From positions 913 to 64,912 of the forward strand of contig NZ_JACKTL010000015.1 of assembly GCF_025822245.1 (NCBI RefSeq): a DNA stretch of 64,000 bases. The letters run 5' to 3'. The notes under the pieces are model-generated. The model worked only from the letters and a program-made list of their open reading frames with translations. It did no database searches and was not told the origin of the DNA. Below are positions 31,831-41,246 of this stretch, piece after piece (positions within the stretch are counted from its first letter, which is position 1; each line of letters starts with the position of its first letter). This stretch comes from Mycolicibacterium hodleri (GTDB lineage Bacteria > Actinomycetota > Actinomycetes > Mycobacteriales > Mycobacteriaceae). Made by a program: the position numbers and the translations under genes.

Positions 31831-34179
31831 TCATACGGCCGCCAGATGGGTTTCGGCGAGGTCTTTGACCTCGATCGTCGCGTCGCTGGCAACTTCGGTT
31901 TCCTCGCGCTCACCGGAGAAGGCGTCGCGCAGGATGAGCACGGTGGTGTCCGGGTCCTCTCCTGGACTGGGTTCTTCGTCGAGGATGGCCCAGTCCCCGG
32001 TCTCGGGGTGGCAGAGGTAGTCGCCGACCTCCAGCTCGCTGACGTCGACGCGTCGGCTTTCGACGTCGAGGTCGACGTAGCTTTCGGCCAACTCTGCAGC
32101 AGACGCGGGTCGGGGGCCGCCGGGGGCGTTGCCGAAGATGGATTCCACGCCGCGGTCCTGGAAGTCCAGCCATCCTGGGGGTGCGTAGCCGGCGGCGTGC
32201 GGGTCGAAGTGGGGGTAGTCGGCGGCCTTGAGCAGGGGCAGGTTCTGGTAGGTGCCGAAGCCCTCGGGTTGGGTGGTCGGATCGGTCTCCGGCGGCATGA
32301 CGATGCCGCGTTCGTAGAGCGCGACCGGGGGGCGCAGCTCGTCGACGATCTGCTTCTCGTCCTCGTCGGCGGGGTCTGAGGGGTCGGGGACGTAGAAGGC
32401 CTGCACTTCGGTGGGCCAGCCGGCGCGGTTGAGGGCGGTGCCGCGGCCGCGGACGCCGATCGGGACGGTGCGTCCGGCGTTGGCGTCGTTGTGGATCATC
32501 ATCGCGGCCTGGGTGGACAGCTTGCCCAGCGAAAGTCGTTGAGTGAAGTTGTCTTTGGCCTCACCTTTGAGGAAGTCGGCGTCGGCGCGCTGCAGGGCGG
32601 CCACGCAGTGGAAGCGGCTGGTGCGGCCCAGGCGCAGTAGTGAGGAGAACTGTCGCAGCGTCGGGCAGTCCCGGGGTGCGCCTTTCTCCTTGGTGTTGGC
32701 GTAGAAGGTCTTGATGGCTTCCTGGAATTCGGTGTACTCGTCGAACACGATCATGAAGGGCTCTTTGGTGGACAGGGCCCGGCGGTTGCGCTTGTACAGG
32801 TTGTAGCGCTGCTGCATCTCCTTGTAGATGGTGTTGACCAAGGCGATTGCTTCGTGCGGTTCAGTGAGGACGGCCACGACGTTGGGATAGGTGCGGTAGC
32901 TGGTGAACTCGCCGCCCTTGAAGTCGATGATGAAGATGCGGACCCCGAGGCGGGCGGCCTGCACGATCGCGTTGTGGATGGTGGCAGTCTTGCCGGTGCC
33001 GGTGGGTCCCATCAGCAGCATGTGGGGGTTGACTTTGAGGTTCCATTCGATGACGGTGCCCTCTTCGTCGACGGCCAGGGGGATGGCGGCGTGGTCGTAG
33101 GTGGCGCACGCTTGCTCCACGGTGGACACCGGCGCCTGGACGGGCGGGTAGACCTTGGTGGGCAGCTCGGGGCGCAGCTCGAAGACGGCGGTACCGGCGA
33201 GGTGATCGCAGCGGGTGGCGCGCCATCGGCCGGGAAGCAGGTCGCTGATCTTGCGAGCGATCGACCGAAGGCGGTCCGTGCCAGACAGTTTCGCGCCGAT
33301 CTGGTGATGGACGGTGAATTGGCGTATGTCGCCGCTTTCGCTGTACTGCACATCGGTGACCGTGGCGCCGGAGGCGAACAATTCTGTGCTGGCTATCTGC
33401 TCGCGAAGTCCGCGCACGGTGGGGGACTCCGTGTTGACGCTGGCCAGGCTGGCGGTGATCAGCTGGTCGGTGGTCGCGTAGGACAGCGTGTAGTGCGAGC
33501 CGACCGCATCGTCGAGTCGGCGGCTCAGTTCGGGCTTGAGTTCTTCGCGTCGGCCGCGATAGGCCAGCAGGATTGTCTTGGGTTTCTCTGGTTGTCCTTC
33601 GACTTCCTCGTCCCATTCGGTGATGGCGACCAGGCGTCGGCGTGGCAGCTCGTCGTAGCCGAGATACGGGTAGAGCGCCCATTCGATTTCGTTGAGGTAG
33701 CGGGCGCGTTCGCGGCGCTCGCGCAGCTTCTCGGTGAGCAGGTCGGCCACGCCGTAGGCCGCGATGACGCCGATCGCTGCGGCGATCAGGTCGGGGATGA
33801 ACGGGATCAGCGCGAGGATGAGGACACCGCCGGTGAGCGCGGTGGCGGCCAGGACGGGGGCGGCGACGGAGGGGACGGGACGGCGGTCGTCGGGGTCGTG
33901 CTGAACCGGTGCGGCCATCCGGATCCCGATCATGACCGCGGCGACGATGCCGATGGCGATGGCGGCCAGTGCGGCGACGGTCAGCACGGTGGGGCCGGCT
34001 CCGCGGGGGTTGGCTCCGGGCAGGGCCAGTAGCGGGTTGGTGGTGCTGAAGTATCCGTTGCGCAGTGCCCACGACGTCGCGGTGGCGGCGCCGCTGAACC
34101 ACAACGCGCCGATCACCACGGGCACCGCGACGATGGCGGCGAGTCCTGGATTGCGTTGTGCTGTTTCGGTTTTCGTCAT
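31831..34179 (-). CDS. FtsK-like conjugative coupling protein (TcpA/T4CP)
   Basis: A 782-residue protein with N-terminal membrane segments (about 12-35, 65-88, 108-150). The motor domain has Walker A GPTGTGKT (about 390-397) and Walker B FMIVFDEYTEF (about 475-485). The C-terminal about 70 residues (SELEVGDYLCHPETGDWAIL) form a separate small beta-rich domain not usual in FtsK. It should couple DNA to the T4SS channel at the inner membrane using ATP. It lies in the middle of the conjugation operon, between the transglycosylase and the coiled-coil gene. Confidence 0.85.
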   Translation of the reverse strand: MTKTETAQRNPGLAAIVAVPVVIGALWFSGAATATSWALRNGYFSTTNPLLALPGANPRGAGPTVLTVAALAAIAIGIVAAVMIGIRMAAPVQHDPDDRRPVPSVAAPVLAATALTGGVLILALIPFIPDLIAAAIGVIAAYGVADLLTEKLRERRERARYLNEIEWALYPYLGYDELPRRRLVAITEWDEEVEGQPEKPKTILLAYRGRREELKPELSRRLDDAVGSHYTLSYATTDQLITASLASVNTESPTVRGLREQIASTELFASGATVTDVQYSESGDIRQFTVHHQIGAKLSGTDRLRSIARKISDLLPGRWRATRCDHLAGTAVFELRPELPTKVYPPVQAPVSTVEQACATYDHAAIPLAVDEEGTVIEWNLKVNPHMLLMGPTGTGKTATIHNAIVQAARLGVRIFIIDFKGGEFTSYRTYPNVVAVLTEPHEAIALVNTIYKEMQQRYNLYKRNRRALSTKEPFMIVFDEYTEFQEAIKTFYANTKEKGAPRDCPTLRQFSSLLRLGRTSRFHCVAALQRADADFLKGEAKDNFTQRLSLGKLSTQAAMMIHNDANAGRTVPIGVRGRGTALNRAGWPTEVQAFYVPDPSDPADEDEKQIVDELRPPVALYERGIVMPPETDPTTQPEGFGTYQNLPLLKAADYPHFDPHAAGYAPPGWLDFQDRGVESIFGNAPGGPRPASAAELAESYVDLDVESRRVDVSELEVGDYLCHPETGDWAILDEEPSPGEDPDTTVLILRDAFSGEREETEVASDATIEVKDLAETHLAAV

Positions 34180-34180
34180 A

Positions 34181-35569
34181 TCAGTAACCCTTCGGCGATG
34201 CGTAGGGGTTGGCTTGCTGCACCTTGGACATCAGGTCTGATCCGTCGGCGGACACCGAGTACCTGCTCATCATGTAGTGGATGGCGGCCGCGGCGTTGGA
34301 GACGGGATCGAAGATGTCGCGTGACGTTCCCGGGCGCCAGTGGGCCGCGTACGTCGAATCGATGGTTTGCATCCAGCCTTTGGACGGGGTTCCCTTGGCG
34401 GCGTTGGAGTCCCAGCCGTTGACGGCTCGGGGGTTGTTGCCTGACTCCCGCTGTCCCATGGTCATCAGGCCGGGCAACCAGTTGGCGACCGCGCGGGGGT
34501 CGGTGATGCCGTTGGCGGCGAGAGCCTTGATCGCCCAGGCTTTGGGTCCGCCGGCGGCGAGCAGCTGCTGCTGCTCTTGGTCGTCGGGCCCGCTGGCGTT
34601 GAGGTCCTTGAGGTAGTCCGCGGACATCGATTTGATGGTGCCGGCGTTGAGTGAGTCCTTGCCGATCGCATCGGTGAGGACCGCTCCAGCTTGCTGGAGC
34701 CCTTGGGCGATGGTGGTCAGGACGCCGAACTGACCCATTGGGGTGTTGGCGATGGGCCCCATTGCCTGCAGGGCGGACTTGACCTGGTTGATGATCTGTT
34801 CGATCTTGTCGCGGCCGAGGGTGGAGTTCGACGCCGAATCTTCAAGGGAGGAACGCAGTTTGCGCTCCAGGTTGTCCATGGCGCGGGCCTGGTTAGCTTG
34901 TTTGTCGACGTCGGACTGGTAGGCGTCTCCGGCTTGCCCTTGCATGCCGGTGCTGGCATCGGTGGAGCCGAGTCGATCGAGGACACCTTGCGGGAAGCCG
35001 CTGGAGTTCGGCATGGCCGGGTTGCCTTGGCCGAACTGGTTGAGGATCTGGCCGAAGGGCGCGAGCAGGCCCGAGCCGATGCCCATCAGTGCCGACGGCA
35101 GGCTGGCCAGCGGTTCGGCCAGGCCGGAGAGCATTCCGGCGGCGTCCTGCGCGCTGATCGGGGGCTTGGCGGCGTCGGCCGCCGCGTCGTCGGGGGTGGC
35201 CGCTGTGTCGTCGGCGCCTTCTGAGTGATCGTGGCCGTGATCGTCGGTGCCGCCGGCGGGTTCGGCCGCGGCGGCGGGGTCGCTGGCGGCCGGCGGAGGG
35301 ACGGCGCCCGGTGTGCCTGGCGGCGGGACCGGTGCTGCTTGTCCTGGCGCGGGCGTACTCGTGGCTGCGGGTTGCGCGGCCGCTGGGGCGGTCGGCGTGG
35401 TTGCCGGCGGTTGCTGCTGTGCTGGTGGTGCGGCCGGGCCGCCGGGTAGGCGCGGCGTGATCGGCAGGATCGGGGCCCGTCGGTTGTCGCGGGAGCCGGT
35501 GTCAGGGGATGTGCCGATGCCTGGAGGTAGCGGGGGTGCGGAGGTCTCGGCGAGCTGCTCTTCGCTCAC
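34181..35569 (-). CDS. DUF4226 protein with lytic transglycosylase (SLT) domain
   Basis: A 462-residue protein from GTG 35569. A long Pro/Ala-rich N-terminal region (about 30-130) precedes DUF4226-like helices (about 250-320, QAMGPIANTPMGQFGVLTTI). The C-terminal about 115 residues hold an SLT domain: catalytic Glu in MGQRESGNNPRAVN (about 375) and GWMQTIDSTYAAHW (about 398-411). It resembles the VirB1-type enzymes that make room in the wall for a T4SS. The start overlaps the stop of the upstream degenerate NlpC gene. Confidence 0.8.
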   Translation of the reverse strand: MSEEQLAETSAPPLPPGIGTSPDTGSRDNRRAPILPITPRLPGGPAAPPAQQQPPATTPTAPAAAQPAATSTPAPGQAAPVPPPGTPGAVPPPAASDPAAAAEPAGGTDDHGHDHSEGADDTAATPDDAAADAAKPPISAQDAAGMLSGLAEPLASLPSALMGIGSGLLAPFGQILNQFGQGNPAMPNSSGFPQGVLDRLGSTDASTGMQGQAGDAYQSDVDKQANQARAMDNLERKLRSSLEDSASNSTLGRDKIEQIINQVKSALQAMGPIANTPMGQFGVLTTIAQGLQQAGAVLTDAIGKDSLNAGTIKSMSADYLKDLNASGPDDQEQQQLLAAGGPKAWAIKALAANGITDPRAVANWLPGLMTMGQRESGNNPRAVNGWDSNAAKGTPSKGWMQTIDSTYAAHWRPGTSRDIFDPVSNAAAAIHYMMSRYSVSADGSDLMSKVQQANPYASPKGY

Positions 35570-36549
35570 GGGGTCGGCACCTCCTGGTGGGTCTGGGTGC
35601 GGGGTCGCTTGATGATGATGTTGCCGGTGGGCAGAACTCCTACGGCGATCGGCTGGTTCACGGTCGTGGCGTCGATGCCGAGGGTCGGCGTGATGGCGAT
35701 CATGACGGCGGTCGGTCCCTGGGTGGGGGTGAAGTTGAAGAACACGAGATCGCCGGGGCTGATCGCGCTCGGGTCGACGCGATCGCCAGTGTCGATCTGT
35801 TGTGCGACGTCCTTGGGCAAGGTGACCTCTCCCCCGGTGGCCTGGTAGTAGGCGTATCTGACCAAGTTAGCTGCCGAAAAGGCCTCATTCGTGGGGCCAG
35901 CGGTACTTCCGTCGGCGTCGGTTGCCAGTAGGCCGACCTGGTTGTTGGCCAGGGTGGCCGCTTGCCGGCCGATCTCATCGCCTGGTGTGGTCAGCGGGGG
36001 GCCGACGACATCGCCGTTACGCACGGCGTTTGCGCATGCCGTGGTGTTGGCGTCCGCGGTGGGTGGTGGGGTCAGCGTTGCGTACGGATTGGCGGGGGAC
36101 GTGCTATTTGCGCTGGTGGTTGCCGTGGTGGGGGTCGACGTCGGGGTGGCGGTCGTGGTGGTGGCGCTGGTGGTCGTCGCCGGCTGCAGCGCCGAGGTCT
36201 CCCAGGCTGTCGACGGGGCCTGGTCGAAGGGGACCGAGGTGGCCAGCCGGGGGACGACGGCCAGTGCCGCGGTGTTGCCGACGGAATAGCCGAGCCGGGA
36301 TTCGCACTGGTAGGCGAAGTTTTGCTGCTGATCGGACATGCGGCTGAGTGCGACGATCGCGGTGATGACCAGGACGAGGGCCAGCAGGATCAGGACTGCG
36401 GCGACGGCGAGGATCACGGGCCATCCAACGGCACCGACGACGGCCGATCCCGCGGAGACGGCGACCTTGCGGGTCCCCTGCACGGCGGCGGCGCCGAGCA
36501 GTCCGCGTAGCGCCGACTGGCGACGTGGTTCGTTGTCCGGTGAGGTCAC
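35566..36549 (-). CDS. Membrane protein with degenerate NlpC/P60 domain
   Basis: A 327-residue protein from GTG 36549. One membrane segment (about 42-66) is followed by a Thr/Pro-rich linker containing a dispersed-motif copy (TSANSTSPA). The C-terminal NlpC/P60-like domain keeps the fold phrases (LVRYAYYQATGGEV, ISPGDLVFFNF), but the catalytic Cys position reads FSAANLVRYAY instead of DCSGLV, and the His position is not conserved. It is therefore predicted to be catalytically dead, perhaps a wall-binding scaffold. Confidence 0.65.
   Translation of the reverse strand: MTSPDNEPRRQSALRGLLGAAAVQGTRKVAVSAGSAVVGAVGWPVILAVAAVLILLALVLVITAIVALSRMSDQQQNFAYQCESRLGYSVGNTAALAVVPRLATSVPFDQAPSTAWETSALQPATTTSATTTTATPTSTPTTATTSANSTSPANPYATLTPPPTADANTTACANAVRNGDVVGPPLTTPGDEIGRQAATLANNQVGLLATDADGSTAGPTNEAFSAANLVRYAYYQATGGEVTLPKDVAQQIDTGDRVDPSAISPGDLVFFNFTPTQGPTAVMIAITPTLGIDATTVNQPIAVGVLPTGNIIIKRPRTQTHQEVPTP
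36094..36118 (-). repeat. Dispersed motif copy, in frame
   Basis: Encodes TSANSTSP in the linker of the NlpC-like protein. Its 23-base core is identical to the copy at 6839. Confidence 0.7.
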
Positions 36550-38762
36550 GGGGCGTCTCCTTCATCGCGGTGTCGGGGCCCTGGGGGTGGCGGCAGGGGC
36601 CGGGTGGATCCGGTGGCAGGCGGTGTGGCCGGCGGAGCGGGTGGCGGTGCGGGGTGCGCTGGCGGCTCGAACGGTGAGGGTGGCGCCGCTTCGGCGCCGG
36701 CGGGCCCGGGCGCCGGCCCCGACGGTAGGGACGTGTCATCGTCGCTGGTAGGACCGTTACCCCAGTCGGGAAGCGGTGCCGCGGATCCCGTTCTGGGCGC
36801 GGGGGGTGGTCCGTCGTGGGGCCCGGAGCCGGCGGGGTTGCCTCCTGGCGGGCTGTACCCAGGGCTGGGTGCCGATGGCGGCGCTGAGGGCGCCGGGGGC
36901 TGGAGGTCGTTGGCCGTTAGCGGCGTGGCCTGCGACGATGCCACGTCCCCGCTGTCGGGTGCGGCGCTGAACTGTGTGGTCGCCGGCGCCGATCCGCTCT
37001 GCGGTGCTGGCGCCGCTCCCCCACCGTTACCGGTCGCCGCGGGGGCCCCGTTGCTGGGTGTAGATGCTGCTGTCGCCGGCGGCGCCGTCGCCGTGGACGC
37101 GGTGGGTGGGGCGCTGCCCTGCTTGGCCGCTTTTTTCTGCTCCTTCTCGGCCTCTTTGGCGGCTTTATCGGCTGCTGCAGCTTCGGCGGCCTTCTTGTTC
37201 TCGTAGATGTCGGCGCCGCGGTCGAGATGGCGGACCATCGAGCTGCGTCCCCCGCGGACGAACGGTGCGACGACGTGCAGGGCGTGCGAGGCCGACGGTG
37301 AGCGGGCGGCGAGCGCGCCGCCGGCCATGGTGGCGCCGAGGCCCATGGCGACCACGCTGCTGTCGCGCAGGAATCCTCCGGCCTTCTCCTGCAGGATGTT
37401 CGTGGTCGGCGGCGGTGGTGCGGCGCCGACGCTGCTGATGACCCCTGAGGCGACGTTGGCGCTGGACTGTTTGAGGCTCTTGGACATCGCGAAGACCAGC
37501 CGGATGGCGACCATCATCAGGATGAGGGCCGACATCATCGCCACGACGCCGTTGCCTTGTTGGCGGAAGACGACGGTCACGATCTCGCCGATGAAGATCG
37601 TCATGGTGATGTAGCCGAACATCGCCACGCCGGAGAACAGCATGGCGACGAACGTGTTCACCAGTGACGCCTGGGGTCCCCCGGGGATGACGCCGACAGC
37701 GAAGCCCCACAACAGCTTGAAGGCGTTGGCCACGGCGCGGAAGAACTCGAGAACGATGTGGAATCCGAGTACGGCGCAGAAGAGCGCGAAGATGCCGATG
37801 AACATCAGCATCAGGACCCCGGTGCCCAACTGTCCGGGGCTGGGGTTGTCGGCGGTCGCTTTCATCGCGGCCGAGTCGGAGGCACCGCATGCCCGGATGC
37901 CGTCCTTGATGTTGTCGGGGTCCCCGGATCTCACTCCCTCGCTCCAGGCCGCCGCGCAGCTCGGGGTGCTGTCGGGCTGCCCGGCGAAGTTCCAGGTCTG
38001 CAGTGGCCGGCGAACGAACGAGGTGGCCAGCGTCCCTTCGAGGCGGTTGAGGGTGTCGGAGGTGTTGTCGAGGCCTGCCACGGAGTTCGAGCCCAGGCTG
38101 ACCGCTACGTCGCGTCCTTGGGCCAGGGGCCCGGAGTCGGAGATGACCCAGCTGATGGGTGAGTAGACCAGGGCTCCGCCGATGAGGGCGATGAGCACGG
38201 CGGCCGCGCCTTGGGAGGCGGCGCGGGGCAGGTTTCCGCGCAGGATGTTCACCGCGACGAAGGTGGCGGCGACGATCGCGGCGATCGCGGCGACGCCGGG
38301 CAGGATCTGGCCGGCGTAGTCCTGGACGACGGATGCCACGGGCTGTACGAGGTCGGGCAGGAACCCGAAGCTGATGACGTACATGAGGAACCAGATGGCG
38401 ACGCCGCCGATGACGACGAACAGTCCGGCTTCTGCTTCGAGCAGGGTGGCCAGGACGGCTTGGGATCCGCCGTCGAGGATGGATCCGTAGTCGGTGGAGA
38501 TGGCGTAGCGCGACAGCGGGACGCCGTAGGAGTCGGTGACCCCGAGGACGTAGAGCAGGGGGCTTTGGGGCCCGATCGCAGCGTGTGCTTCGGCGGGAAA
38601 GAGCAGCGCGACCAGGCACAGGCACAGTTGCAGGTAGATCGGCAGCATGGTGAACCGGCGCAGGCGGGTGGCATTCGACAGTGCCCAGCCGTGGGCGAAG
38701 AGCTGGCCGAGTGTGGGCAGGGTGGGGTCCCAGCCGGGTCGGAAGAAGGCGGCGGCGAGCAC
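36546..38762 (-). CDS. VirB6/TrbL-like conjugation membrane protein
   Basis: A 738-residue protein from GTG 38762, whose first base overlaps the VirB4 stop (TAGTG). It has a signal-like first hydrophobic segment (MLPIYLQLCLCLVALLFPAEAHA, about 40-62), then several membrane spans up to about residue 470 (for example LFVVIGGVAIWFLMYVISFG, GVLMLMFIGIFALFCAVLGF, MSALILMMVAIRLVFAM). A charged coiled segment follows (KKAAEAAAADKAAKEAEKEQ, about 545-575), then a long Pro/Ala-rich cytoplasmic tail with a dispersed-motif copy (TSDDDTSL). This is the polytopic inner-membrane core of the T4SS. Confidence 0.8.
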   Translation of the reverse strand: MLAAAFFRPGWDPTLPTLGQLFAHGWALSNATRLRRFTMLPIYLQLCLCLVALLFPAEAHAAIGPQSPLLYVLGVTDSYGVPLSRYAISTDYGSILDGGSQAVLATLLEAEAGLFVVIGGVAIWFLMYVISFGFLPDLVQPVASVVQDYAGQILPGVAAIAAIVAATFVAVNILRGNLPRAASQGAAAVLIALIGGALVYSPISWVISDSGPLAQGRDVAVSLGSNSVAGLDNTSDTLNRLEGTLATSFVRRPLQTWNFAGQPDSTPSCAAAWSEGVRSGDPDNIKDGIRACGASDSAAMKATADNPSPGQLGTGVLMLMFIGIFALFCAVLGFHIVLEFFRAVANAFKLLWGFAVGVIPGGPQASLVNTFVAMLFSGVAMFGYITMTIFIGEIVTVVFRQQGNGVVAMMSALILMMVAIRLVFAMSKSLKQSSANVASGVISSVGAAPPPPTTNILQEKAGGFLRDSSVVAMGLGATMAGGALAARSPSASHALHVVAPFVRGGRSSMVRHLDRGADIYENKKAAEAAAADKAAKEAEKEQKKAAKQGSAPPTASTATAPPATAASTPSNGAPAATGNGGGAAPAPQSGSAPATTQFSAAPDSGDVASSQATPLTANDLQPPAPSAPPSAPSPGYSPPGGNPAGSGPHDGPPPAPRTGSAAPLPDWGNGPTSDDDTSLPSGPAPGPAGAEAAPPSPFEPPAHPAPPPAPPATPPATGSTRPLPPPPGPRHRDEGDAP
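36726..36750 (-). repeat. Dispersed motif copy, in frame
   Basis: Encodes TSDDDTSL in the disordered tail of the VirB6-like protein. Confidence 0.65.
36930..36952 (+). repeat. Dispersed motif copy, opposite orientation
   Basis: CTGCG, seven bases, CACGTCCCC on the plus strand, inside the leftward VirB6-like gene, where it encodes SGDVASSQ. It is an exception to the usual orientation. Confidence 0.45.
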
Positions 38763-41203
38763 TAGATCGTCACCTGCTCGGGTGTGGTGGACACCGCGCG
38801 GGCGCGGTCTTCGCGGGCGGGTCCGAAGATCTTTCCTCGGCCGATGCGGCCGCGGCCGTCGGCGATGAAGCACTCGCCGCGGCGGTTGGGGGCGACGGTC
38901 TCGCCGCGTCCCACTGGCGGCGAGGTGTTCTCGCGGAGCTGCTTGATGAGGTAGGCGTCGCGCTCGATGTCGACGCCGAGCCACTCCAGGCTGTTGGTCG
39001 CCAAGGTGGTGTGGCGTTGCCGGAAGGCGAAGCGGTTGGGGATGAGGTTGTGCGCAGTGGAGGCGTAGTCGGCCTTGGGATCTTGCGAGGACAAGATGAT
39101 GCCGGCGGCGTGTTTCCGGCCGTCCCGGACGAATTCTTCGACGATCTGCTTGCCGACGGTGGTGGCGGTGAAGTGGTAGGCCTCGTCGACGACCAGGGCG
39201 CCGAAGCGGCCCGGCTTGAGGAACTGGTCGCGCGCCAAGAGCCCGACCAGTTCGTAGAGCGTGTGGCCGAGCCGTTTGCGCCACGGCAGGTTCGCGTAGG
39301 CGTGGGTCAAGGTCAGTTCGTCGACGGTGGGCAGCGCCAGGGTGTGGGTCCGCACGACGGTCGCGGTGGCCGTGAGCGGCATGGGTGGCAGTGCCCGGTC
39401 GAAGAGCACCGGGGCTTCCACGGCGTCCATGGCGCGCACGAGTGCGTGTTGGTCGTCGGCGTCGCGGCCTGTGGAGCGCTCGGCCTGGCGGGCCAGGTAG
39501 TCGCGGACGTCGGCCAGGGAGCGCAGGTGGTGGGCGGCGCGGCGTTCGGGTTGCAGTGTTTCGGCCAGCAGCGTGCCTGGCGCGGATACCACCGGGATGT
39601 TGAGCAGCGGAAGGATGGTGTCGAGGGTGATGCGTCGGGCTTTGTGCGGGTCGTTGAACAGCCGCAGCGGATCGAGGGTGAACCGGGGGTCGTCGAGGGT
39701 GATCAGGACCGATCCGGGGATCGACTGCAGCAGTGGGATGTACTCGCCTTGCTGGGATCGGTCGATGACGAGGAACTGTCCGAGCAGGTCGGCGATGATG
39801 CTGATCAGTGTCTTGGTGAAGTAGCTCTTGCCTGAGCCGAGTTCGCCGGCGATGGCGATGGCCGGGCTGATGTCGGAGAGCACCTTGTTCAGGAAGTTGA
39901 AGTGCAGCGGCTCGAAGAGTCCTGACAGGAGGTTGACGCCGATGATCGGGCCGGTGTCGTCGAGCAGCCGCGCGGTGGTGAAGGGAACGAATCCCGCCCA
40001 GTCGGGGGTGGCGGTGACGTGCTGGTAGTCGGTGTACACGCTGTCGGCCGGCGCGCCGGGGTTGAGCATCATCCAGAGCTTGCGTTGGGCTCCGCGGGGG
40101 GTGTCGACGCGGATGCCGAGGCGACGGAATTTGGCTTTGAGGGTTCCGATGCTGCGGGTCAGGTCAGCTTGGGTGGGGGCGCCGACGGCCAGGACGGTGG
40201 TGAACTCGACCTCTTCAGCGTTCTCGTTGGTGGCGAGGCTGTCGTTGTAGGCAGCCAGGGTGTCGACTTTGCGTCGCAGCTCTTGGGTGTGGAAGCCGAC
40301 GTCAGTGTCGCGTTCGCCGAGCTGGACGCCGAGCTTGCCGAGCACCTTTTCGTTGAGTTGCATCGCGGACTCACGGTCGCGGCGGCGCACGCGCATGGCC
40401 CAGTCGACGCTGACGTCGGGGATCCCGTCGAGCACGGACAGGAACTCGGAATGGCCGGGGAATCCCATGGCCGGTGGGAACGACATCGGGGTCAACATGG
40501 CTTGGTAGCTGTTGATGACCTCGCCCTCGTCGAGCCGGATCATGGCTTTGAGCATGGGGTCGAAGCTGCGGCGGAAGGACTTCTCGGTGCGGGCGCCTTC
40601 GTCGAGGATGCCCGGGAGGAAGTACGGGGTGGGGGCCGTCGTGCTCGGTGAGGCGTTGGCTGGGTTGTGCGGGGCGTGTTCGAGTGCCGAGCCACGCATG
40701 AGGTTGTGGTTCCAGATGAAAGGCAGCAGCCCCTCGGGGACGGGCTGCAACCGGAAGTTCGATTCGGGGTCGATGACGGTGAGCAGCTCCTCGGCGGCGG
40801 CGAGCTGCTCGGCGACGTCGCGGGCGGAGGGTTCTCCGCGAAGCGCGCTCTTCCCGAGAGGGAAGGTGATGGTGTAGATGCGGGTCAGCGGGGCGATCTC
40901 AGCGATGCGCTTGTAGCCGGCGAGGGTTTCCTTGATGTAGTCCGGGGTGCGGTGCAGGTCGACGCGATCGAGTGATCGGTTCATGACGTCGACGAGATCT
41001 AGCGGCGCCTGCAGGCTCAGCAGCAAGGTGTTGTCGGGGCAGTTGAGGATGAGCGATTCGTGCGCGTCTGCGACGCCGGCTTTGTCTTCGGGTTGGCGCA
41101 GGCCGTAGTCGATTGCCTCGACGAAGTAGGTGGCGAAGACGCCGCCGTGGTGGGTCCACTGCAGATGGTGGCGGCGGGCTGCGGTCGGCTGGCGGAGCTT
41201 CAC
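38762..41203 (-). CDS. VirB4-like conjugation ATPase
   Basis: An 813-residue protein from GTG 41203. The N-terminal about 420 residues are the VirB4/CagE-type region. The motor has Walker A GELGSGKSYF (about 455-464), an FLVIDRSQQGEY segment and Walker B FGALVVDEAYHF (about 675-686), and ends with an arginine-rich tail. It energises T4SS assembly and transfer at the inner membrane. The stop codon overlaps the GTG of the VirB6-like gene. Confidence 0.88.
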   Translation of the reverse strand: MKLRQPTAARRHHLQWTHHGGVFATYFVEAIDYGLRQPEDKAGVADAHESLILNCPDNTLLLSLQAPLDLVDVMNRSLDRVDLHRTPDYIKETLAGYKRIAEIAPLTRIYTITFPLGKSALRGEPSARDVAEQLAAAEELLTVIDPESNFRLQPVPEGLLPFIWNHNLMRGSALEHAPHNPANASPSTTAPTPYFLPGILDEGARTEKSFRRSFDPMLKAMIRLDEGEVINSYQAMLTPMSFPPAMGFPGHSEFLSVLDGIPDVSVDWAMRVRRRDRESAMQLNEKVLGKLGVQLGERDTDVGFHTQELRRKVDTLAAYNDSLATNENAEEVEFTTVLAVGAPTQADLTRSIGTLKAKFRRLGIRVDTPRGAQRKLWMMLNPGAPADSVYTDYQHVTATPDWAGFVPFTTARLLDDTGPIIGVNLLSGLFEPLHFNFLNKVLSDISPAIAIAGELGSGKSYFTKTLISIIADLLGQFLVIDRSQQGEYIPLLQSIPGSVLITLDDPRFTLDPLRLFNDPHKARRITLDTILPLLNIPVVSAPGTLLAETLQPERRAAHHLRSLADVRDYLARQAERSTGRDADDQHALVRAMDAVEAPVLFDRALPPMPLTATATVVRTHTLALPTVDELTLTHAYANLPWRKRLGHTLYELVGLLARDQFLKPGRFGALVVDEAYHFTATTVGKQIVEEFVRDGRKHAAGIILSSQDPKADYASTAHNLIPNRFAFRQRHTTLATNSLEWLGVDIERDAYLIKQLRENTSPPVGRGETVAPNRRGECFIADGRGRIGRGKIFGPAREDRARAVSTTPEQVTI

Positions 41204-41246
41204 GGTGCGCTCGGGTCCTTCGTATGCAGGTGTGGCGTTGCGGAGG

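Noticed and set aside
36930..36952. All dispersed motifs oriented with their host gene
   Set aside because: This copy, and the one at 8042, break the rule, so strict orientation dependence is not claimed.
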